From assembly GCA_002490315.1 (NCBI GenBank), contig DLKG01000004.1:1763-10761 (forward strand): a DNA stretch of 8,999 nucleotides, read 5' to 3'. Made by a program: the position numbers and the translations under genes. Below the pieces are notes generated by a model. That model did not search any database. It was not told the origin of the DNA and worked only from the letters and a program-made list of their open reading frames with translations. The stretch comes from Prevotella sp. UBA7594. GTDB taxonomy: Bacteria > Bacteroidota > Bacteroidia > Bacteroidales > Bacteroidaceae. Positions 4,122 through 8,999 of the stretch are shown here, piece after piece. The stretch's first letter is position 1, and every line of letters starts with the position of its first letter.

Positions 4122-6437
4122 TTATGCTATTTTAATATTGTAACCGTTCCATACCACCTTATAGCTCGTCGCCGACGTGTACACTATCTCGCACGTGAGC
4201 ACTGCCATATAGCCTACGCCCACCCAGTATGCCTGCGTACTGCCGCCACCTTTTATCGTGCCCGAACCGACGATGTTCAGCGTCGTGTCACTTTGATTGA
4301 TGATAACCACTGTCTGCCCGATGTACGTTATAGCCTCTTGCAGTGTTGTGCCAAACGCTTTCGCCGAGCTGCTCGGGTCGTAGAAAGGCAGAATGGGCGA
4401 TATGTAGTTGCTGCCAATGCCTAACCTCTTGGCTATTGCACCACTGAAGTTAACGTATGAGCCGGCAGCCACGAAGTCGAGCGACAGATAACCATTGCTC
4501 TGCGACGAGGTGATGTATTTAGATATATTGTCGGGCGTGAGCGTAGTCATCTGCTTGCGTACGAAACCGCTGAACAGACCGTTCTTTACTTCCAGCACGC
4601 CCTTGGCATTGACGCTCGCCGTTGTGTCGCCGTCGTTGTTCTGCACAATGAAGTTATCGGCAGTCACGGTCACCTTGCCGGCACGCAGGTCGATGCCTGC
4701 CTTCTTGCTCACGCTCTCGAGGGCGCCCGTTTCGGTCACGTCGTTGGGCGACAAGCTCCAACCATGGTATTCCTCGCCCTTCTCTATCATCGGGCGGCAG
4801 AAGTGCATAGTGCCGTTCTTCAGCACGTCAAGGTACACGCAGGCAGAGGCGAGCTTACCAGGAGTCTTGAACGTGGCAGTGTAGAGAGTCCACGACTCCT
4901 CGATGCTCGTAGCCTTCATGTTGAGCGTTACGTAGATGGTGTCTGTCGTGGCGGACGCCGCTGGTCTGCCGCAAACGCGCATGAAACACTCGCTGTCGGC
5001 GACCGCACGCGACCGTGCCCAGACGCTTGCCGTATAGGTAGTCGATTTCTCCAACTGACACTCCAGCTTCACGCCTGCCCACGTGTTCTCCGTAGCTCCC
5101 GAGGCGTGTACACGAAGGAAACGAGATCCGCCCACTCCTCCGTCGTAGAAGGATGCCGGATAGAGAGCATTGAGAATGGTGTAGGCGTCCCATGAGCGGA
5201 AAGCCGAACCGATGATGCAGTTGACAAGTCCAGTTGTGGTCTGCGCCACGGACAGCGCCATGCTCGTTGCTGTCTGCGTGATGGACGACGTGGCATTGGT
5301 GATGGCGAGCTCTCTGGCTGCCGTTTCCTGCATGATATCGCTCTCCGCCTTGCCTATGCGCGTCGTATTGCTGCTGACAGTAGATTGCAGTCCGTCGACC
5401 GACAACAGCAACTGGGCGAAGGAAACGGATGACGCGCTCCCGTCGTCACCCTTCACCTTAAACGTGAACTTCTCCGCCAGCGCATACAGCTCCTTGCGCG
5501 ACACGACGAACACCTCTCTGCCCTCCAGCGTGTAGCTGTTGATGCCCTCGTAGAGCTTCAGGGACGGAGCGTCGTCGCCGTATGCGGAGAGCACGATTGC
5601 CGACTGCCGCTCCTTGTAGAGCACAGAGCCGAGCTGCACAATCTCGTCGCCTGCCTCCGGCTCCATGCTGCCCTCGTCGGCGTCGCCGTCAATGAAGATG
5701 TCGATGTGGTCGCCCTTTGCGGTGTACACCTCGCGCCAGTAGTAGCGGTTGCGGGCGTTGGAGCTGGAACCGGAGGCGATGTTGAACGTCTGACAGCGCA
5801 CGAGGTCGCCCTCGCGAAACTGGTTCTCCACGCTCACGCCGTCCTGCTCCTGCTTGAAGTAGCAGCGCCAGAGGTCGAGCGAGGGCTTGCCGTCGGTGCC
5901 GAGCGCACCCGACGATGCCTTCTCCACTCTTATGCACTTCATCGACGCCGGCGTCAGCACAATCTCGCCGCCCACGTGGCGCAGCTCTCTAATCACGAGC
6001 TCCACGAACTCCGCCGCCTTCCTTACGAGCAGCCGGTCTACTTCGAGGTAGGAGTCGGCAGTGGAAGCGTAGGAACCGAGACGGAAGCCTGTGCCGCCCA
6101 GAGTGCCAGCCTTGAAGGAAGGAGAATTAAAAGAGGACGCAACAAGAGTGTCAGCGATGAGTTTACGAAGCGTCGCTACGGCTTCAGACGAGATACCAAA
6201 AGATTCAGCATCTTCGGCACCAATAGTTATACCCTGAAGAAAGCGAATGAGACCTGACGCTGTGTCATCGCTGTCGCGGCGTAGATATTTGGATAGGTCG
6301 ATATCGCGGTCAGCCACTTGTAGAAGAGCGAGCAGTGCATTTCCGATGCGCTCTGCACTATTGGCACTGGTGGTGCGTTCGTCGCGAATGGCGGTTAATT
6401 CAGAGCGAATGGCGGTAAGGTCTTTGGAATTTGTCAT
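4122..6437 (-). CDS. large phage tail/fibre protein with carbohydrate-binding-like jelly-roll domain
   Basis: This 771-residue protein starts with an exact heptad repeat (LTAIRSE-LTAIRDE, residues 8-21) in a helical oligomerisation segment (1-45). Residues 46-170 resemble the N-terminal part of Bacteroidetes phage tail-tip proteins (LRRDSDDTASGLIRF; AAEFVELVIRELRHVGGEIV). A beta-rich region (171-325) has clusters of Asp/Gly. A Ser/Thr/Ala-rich helical region follows (340-402). A galactose-binding-like domain of the CBM_4_9 type spans about 403-565: 'TTYTASVWARS' in the core, then 'CRPMIEKGEEYHGW'. A beta-rich C-terminal part (582-771) resembles a fibre shaft and tip. I infer a trimeric tail-tip or fibre protein that binds host surface glycan. 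The ATG is 50 nt from the upstream gene, the largest or second-largest gap here, and carries a possible promoter. No catalytic motif is recognised. Confidence 0.78.
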   Translation of the reverse strand: MTNSKDLTAIRSELTAIRDERTTSANSAERIGNALLALLQVADRDIDLSKYLRRDSDDTASGLIRFLQGITIGAEDAESFGISSEAVATLRKLIADTLVASSFNSPSFKAGTLGGTGFRLGSYASTADSYLEVDRLLVRKAAEFVELVIRELRHVGGEIVLTPASMKCIRVEKASSGALGTDGKPSLDLWRCYFKQEQDGVSVENQFREGDLVRCQTFNIASGSSSNARNRYYWREVYTAKGDHIDIFIDGDADEGSMEPEAGDEIVQLGSVLYKERQSAIVLSAYGDDAPSLKLYEGINSYTLEGREVFVVSRKELYALAEKFTFKVKGDDGSASSVSFAQLLLSVDGLQSTVSSNTTRIGKAESDIMQETAARELAITNATSSITQTATSMALSVAQTTTGLVNCIIGSAFRSWDAYTILNALYPASFYDGGVGGSRFLRVHASGATENTWAGVKLECQLEKSTTYTASVWARSRAVADSECFMRVCGRPAASATTDTIYVTLNMKATSIEESWTLYTATFKTPGKLASACVYLDVLKNGTMHFCRPMIEKGEEYHGWSLSPNDVTETGALESVSKKAGIDLRAGKVTVTADNFIVQNNDGDTTASVNAKGVLEVKNGLFSGFVRKQMTTLTPDNISKYITSSQSNGYLSLDFVAAGSYVNFSGAIAKRLGIGSNYISPILPFYDPSSSAKAFGTTLQEAITYIGQTVVIINQSDTTLNIVGSGTIKGGGSTQAYWVGVGYMAVLTCEIVYTSATSYKVVWNGYNIKIA

Positions 6438-6441
6438 ACAG

Positions 6442-6449
6442 CAAAGGTA
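6442..6449 (-). promoter_or_regulatory. possible Bacteroidetes -7 promoter element (TACCTTTG)
   Basis: TACCTTTG matches the Bacteroidetes TAnnTTTG -7 consensus and lies in the 50-nt gap before the 771-aa tail gene, only 4 nt from its ATG. About 19 nt upstream is TTTT (6469-6472), a partial match to the TTTG -33 element. Transcription would begin at or next to the ATG, giving a leaderless or nearly leaderless message. The short motif could occur by chance. Confidence 0.4.
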
Positions 6450-6487
6450 GATGTTCGACTAAACGAAGAAAAATACGGAGAAGCGAG

Positions 6488-6991
6488 CTACAGTTGGGCG
6501 ACTGTGCGGTCGATGGAGCGCGTGCCGCCACCGAAGAGCTGGTAGAGGAATGATGAGACCATGCCCTGATAGGTGGTGCCATAGAAGGCAGCCTCGAAGT
6601 CGTTGAGACGGTGGAGAGAGTACATATACTTGCGTGCGAACCAGTCGCGTTTCTGGCGATGGTGAGGATTTGTCTTCCAGTCTTTGAGGAAAGGCAGGTC
6701 GCCGGGGTTGCCACGGCGGTAGCCGTTGCCCACACCACGGCAGACATAGATGCCATACTCAAGAAAGCTGTGCTCGATGGTGGTGACGGGACCTGGATGG
6801 ACGATGCCCTGGACAGAGCGCGACAGAGCGCCGGTGTCGTGGACTGGTGGCGCAAACTGCATCATGCGCTCACGCCACATCTTGACCATGAACTGACTCC
6901 AGCCCTCGACCCAGCGGTCGTGATCGGCTGCGGAGACGTTGGAGTTAAGTCCACTCCGACTCGTTGTAGGAGATGTCGATGGGTTGTTCAT
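6488..6991 (-). CDS. putative head-tail joining protein, HK97 gp10-like candidate
   Basis: This 167-residue protein has an N-terminal low-complexity stretch (residues 1-16) that overlaps the upstream gene by 47 nt, a helical region (21-45, WVEGWSQFMVKMWRERM), then 'APPVHDTGALSRSVQG' (47-62). The TGALxxS motif followed by beta strands and 'FLEYGIYVCRGVGNGYRRGN' recalls HK97 gp10-type tail-completion proteins, which have a similar TG-x-L-x-x-S segment and a 'hafl.eyG' strand. The rest (105-150) is rich in Arg, His and aromatics. I know similar unnamed proteins from Bacteroidetes phages, so a structural role is likely, but the gp10 link rests on this motif and gene position only. The ATG at 6991 is the only good start before Met35. 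There is no Shine-Dalgarno. Confidence 0.6.
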   Translation of the reverse strand: MNNPSTSPTTSRSGLNSNVSAADHDRWVEGWSQFMVKMWRERMMQFAPPVHDTGALSRSVQGIVHPGPVTTIEHSFLEYGIYVCRGVGNGYRRGNPGDLPFLKDWKTNPHHRQKRDWFARKYMYSLHRLNDFEAAFYGTTYQGMVSSFLYQLFGGGTRSIDRTVAQL

Positions 6992-7439
6992 TCTGAATCA
7001 TGAAGTAAAGCCCGGTTACTCCATTGTAGGAGTAGCGGGGAAGTTCGGTGGAATAGACATTGCCAAGATTGAGGAACGTGAGGCGGTCGTCGCCGAGAGC
7101 GTCGCGGTCGTGAAGCAGGCGCGAGTGGAACTGGCGGAAGAGCTGCCTGCAGAGCATGAGCTTCTGCTCACGGTCGGCTAGATCGTCGTGGCGGTAGGCA
7201 GCGACGATAAACACGGTATAGACATCGCGGCGGAAGAAACCGACACCATTGCTGAAGGTCTGCTGCGAGGTGGTGTCGTCGACCATAATGAAATTTTGGT
7301 ACTTCTTGAAGCCCTGCATAATGCCGTCGATGGAGTCGGGACCGGAGCAGAGGCAGGGGTGGAACTTGTGCTCAACGGCGAGTCGGTTGGACTGGGCAAG
7401 CTGGGTGAAGTAGTCGAGGGCGGGAAAGAGAGTTGGCAT
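6945..7439 (-). CDS. phage structural protein, tail-terminator-like candidate
   Basis: The start is the ATG at 7439, giving 164 residues (MPTLFPALDYFTQLAQ). A longer open frame extends upstream to 7574, but its extra 45 residues overlap the previous gene and have a Ser/Pro-rich out-of-frame character. The protein has an alpha/beta look: N-terminal helix (5-20), beta strand 'NFIMVDDTT' (49-57), 'DVYTVFIVAAYRHDD' (72-86), a helix (88-109), then 'TFLNLGNVYS', and a final strand 'GVTGLYFMIQNEQPIDISY'. This order and size resemble tail terminators that cap the tail tube at the neck, and the gene lies in the neck-gene region. No named family is recognised. The gene starts 16 nt after the 261-aa gene and overlaps the next by 47 nt. 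Confidence 0.62.
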   Translation of the reverse strand: MPTLFPALDYFTQLAQSNRLAVEHKFHPCLCSGPDSIDGIMQGFKKYQNFIMVDDTTSQQTFSNGVGFFRRDVYTVFIVAAYRHDDLADREQKLMLCRQLFRQFHSRLLHDRDALGDDRLTFLNLGNVYSTELPRYSYNGVTGLYFMIQNEQPIDISYNESEWT

Positions 7440-7455
7440 GATTGGAAATTTTATT

Positions 7456-8241
7456 TTATTGGGCAGCTTTGGGAAACTTGCGGCGGAACTCGTCAGCCTC
7501 GCGTGCCTTGGCATCGAGCTCGGTGAGAGCACGCCAGCAGTCGAGCTGCTTGACGGCGTGTTCCTTGGTGACATCGCCGTCGGTGAGGGCGCGGAGCTGC
7601 ACGTTGTAGGATTCGAGGATGGATGTGGAGGAGGTGTCGGAGTCGGCTTTAGCCTTGCGGAAGAAATGAGGGAAGGCAGCAGTCATGACGAGTTTGATGT
7701 GTGCGAACCACGCTATGGTGGCAAGACGCTCTGCCGGAGTGAGCGACAGTTCGCTGACGCGCGAGTAGTCGGGACGGCGGTAGAGGAAAGATGCGAGGCG
7801 GTCGATGTGTGCCTCGCGGCGCGAGTTGTGGAAGTGCTGGTACTGAGCCTCCATGCAGAGATAATCGTCGAAGGTGACGTAGCGTCCAGTCTTGGGATTG
7901 AGCTGAAGGAGAGGGTCGACAGCGTGGAGACCCTGGACAACATCCAACCTATTGTCCATGGTCTCGTAGCTGTCGACCCAGTCGAATTGCTTCAGGAATG
8001 AGTGAATCTGCCAGACATGGAGATAGAATACCACGGCGCGACGCTTGCCATCTTGCTTGACGGCACACTGCCAGCCGAAGCGGTTGCTGCGGATGACGCG
8101 GATGCCCGTGAAGCGCACGAACATGTAAGTCTTGACCACCGTAAGGTCGGCAAAGGTGGCGAGGAGATAGAAGACGTAGCGGAGCTGCTGTTGGGTGAGC
8201 TCGCGCCATGAGCGAGGAGCTGAGAGATTGATGGTGGGCAT
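7456..8241 (-). CDS. conserved phage protein of unknown function (Bacteroidetes type)
   Basis: This 261-residue protein opens with 'LSAPRSWRELTQQQLRYVFYLLA' (6-28); a similar P-x-SW-x-EL-T-x-x-QL opening is familiar from unnamed Bacteroidetes phage proteins. The middle carries strands and helices with many aromatic and basic residues, including 'NPKTGRYVTFDDYLCMEAQYQHF' (115-137). A helix-rich second half (166-195) runs to 'HFFRKAK', then a Ser/Thr/Asp linker (199-207) and a C-terminal helix with 'ILESYNVQLRALTDGDVTKEHAVKQLDCWRALTELD', ending in a charged tail. No membrane segment or catalytic motif is visible. It follows the DUF6712-like gene by 14 nt, in the head-tail joining region. A role as assembly or tail-chaperone protein is possible but unsupported by sequence. 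Confidence 0.7.
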   Translation of the reverse strand: MPTINLSAPRSWRELTQQQLRYVFYLLATFADLTVVKTYMFVRFTGIRVIRSNRFGWQCAVKQDGKRRAVVFYLHVWQIHSFLKQFDWVDSYETMDNRLDVVQGLHAVDPLLQLNPKTGRYVTFDDYLCMEAQYQHFHNSRREAHIDRLASFLYRRPDYSRVSELSLTPAERLATIAWFAHIKLVMTAAFPHFFRKAKADSDTSSTSILESYNVQLRALTDGDVTKEHAVKQLDCWRALTELDAKAREADEFRRKFPKAAQ

Positions 8242-8255
8242 GGAGAGAGATTTTA

Positions 8256-8999
8256 CTAAGCGTTGAAGAGGAAAGCCGTAGACTCTTTGGTGTTGTGGAA
8301 CGGCTCTTGATGGGCAGCCTTGTAGGCATCGCTTGCAGCGTAGAGAGTGAAGATGTCGGGCGACTGCTCCACCTCACGCTGAAGGCGGCGGTAGGCAGGC
8401 GACTGGAGGGCAGCCTTGGCGCGTGTAGCCCAAAGGTCAGTCAGGTCGCAGGCGAGCTGCATGAAGGCAGTGTAAGCCTTCAGCCGGTTTCGGTCGGCGC
8501 GGCGATAGGCATCGAGGATGTCGTCGAGTTGTTCGTCGGAGAAGCGCAAGCGCAGTTGCTCGTCGGTGTCGAGAATGGCGGTCTGCAAGGCCTGCCAGTC
8601 GAGGTAGGAGCGCGAGCCAGTGTTGGCAGGGCTGAAGAAGAAATAGTGCTCGGTATAGATGAAGCGGATGAAGTTGGCAGCCTCGGGACCACCACCCCAC
8701 TCCGGCGAGCGCAGGAGATCGACCGTCATGGCACGAGCGCGACAGAGAGCCGTGCGCAACTGACCCTCAAGAGCGTCGACACGCTGCTTGGAAGCAGGCG
8801 AAATGGTGTCGTTGCTGACAATGCCGAAGCCTGTAGGCGTGAGCACAAGGTCGAGCTGGCGGAACACGGAGAGGAAAGCATCGATGCAGACGAGTTGCTT
8901 GAAGTATTGCTTTAGCGGAGTACTCTCATCTGAAGATTCAACTATCTGTGAACCAAAGTCTCCGAGGAGTAAGTTATAGTAACTGAAGTTTCCCACCCC
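8256..8999 (-). CDS. DUF6712-like phage structural protein, 5' end outside the window
   Basis: Of this gene 247 codons are visible and the frame stays open to the right edge. A GTG at 8996 could serve as a start, but the codon before it (GGG) is open and there is no ribosome binding site to judge, so the gene most likely begins beyond the window. The recognisable signature is 'LTPTGFGIVSNDTISPASKQRVDALEGQ' (about residues 52-79 from that GTG), followed by a strongly helical protein with 'LDWQALQTAI' and many Arg/Ala/Leu repeats. I recall this PTGFG-V-SN-x-x-x-PAS-x-x-RV pattern from DUF6712, a Bacteroidetes phage family of unknown function near capsid and tail genes. A head-tail adaptor role is plausible from length, helical content and position, but is inference. 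Confidence 0.68.
   Translation of the reverse strand, partial: GVGNFSYYNLLLGDFGSQIVESSDESTPLKQYFKQLVCIDAFLSVFRQLDLVLTPTGFGIVSNDTISPASKQRVDALEGQLRTALCRARAMTVDLLRSPEWGGGPEAANFIRFIYTEHYFFFSPANTGSRSYLDWQALQTAILDTDEQLRLRFSDEQLDDILDAYRRADRNRLKAYTAFMQLACDLTDLWATRAKAALQSPAYRRLQREVEQSPDIFTLYAASDAYKAAHQEPFHNTKESTAFLFNA

Noticed and set aside
7440..7574. 45-residue N-terminal extension of the tail-terminator-like gene, or a programmed frameshift joining it to the 261-aa gene
   Set aside because: The extension is Ser/Pro-rich out-of-frame text of the upstream gene. The TTTCCCAAA run is in the wrong phase for a classic -1 slippery site, and a good ATG at 7439 follows the upstream stop by 16 nt.
8295..8915. 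206-codon plus-strand open frame opposite the DUF6712-like gene
   Set aside because: The GC-rich minus-strand gene has a recognisable family signature. The plus-strand product is a low-complexity Glu/Val/Leu shadow.
8994..8996. GTG as the true start of the DUF6712-like gene
   Set aside because: The frame is open to the window edge and no upstream sequence is available to show a start, so treating it as a 5'-truncated gene is safer.

Overview
The window is part of a tailed bacteriophage or prophage genome, most likely from a Bacteroidales host (Bacteroides/Prevotella type). Three things point there. The protein families are typical of Bacteroidetes phages: a DUF6712-like protein, a DUF4376-type tail protein, a DUF5675 protein, and two short 'RLEYL' lectin-like appendage proteins. 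A TAnnTTTG element of the Bacteroidetes -7 promoter class is present. Most upstream genes have A-rich or unremarkable leaders rather than Shine-Dalgarno sequences. No integrase, att site, tRNA or host gene is visible, so prophage and free phage cannot be told apart.

All genes lie on the minus strand, so the window reads functionally from right to left. They are tightly packed: gaps are mostly 3-16 nt, some genes overlap, and no stretch over 300 nt lacks a gene. From about 8999 down to 6488 come four structural genes of the head-tail joining type: a DUF6712-like protein cut by the window edge, a 261-aa protein of unknown function, a 164-aa tail-terminator-like candidate, and a 167-aa HK97 gp10-like candidate. 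From 6437 to 2867 come two large fibre or baseplate proteins: a 771-aa tail protein with a carbohydrate-binding-like jelly-roll domain, and a 416-aa fibre with a BppU-like N-terminus, a coiled coil and a collagen-like triple-helix block. From 2870 to 1599 lie two diverged paralogues that look like small receptor-binding (LamG-like) appendage proteins. This stretch is strikingly AT-rich compared with both flanks. Next is a DUF4376-type tail protein (1595-1080). The end of the window is a probable lysis module: a polytopic membrane protein, a holin-like two-helix protein, and a DUF5675 protein cut by the left edge.

The inferred logic is particle assembly, then adsorption (fibre, collagen stalk, exchangeable receptor binders), then lysis. 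The most notable non-coding structures are a nine-unit heptanucleotide repeat between the two lysis-module membrane genes, an RNA hairpin that includes the start codon and part of the ribosome binding site of one receptor-binder gene, a possible near-leaderless promoter in front of the 771-aa tail gene, and an (ATT)7 microsatellite encoding seven Asn in the other receptor binder. I see no defence system, CRISPR array or retroelement here, and no clearly new multi-gene system.
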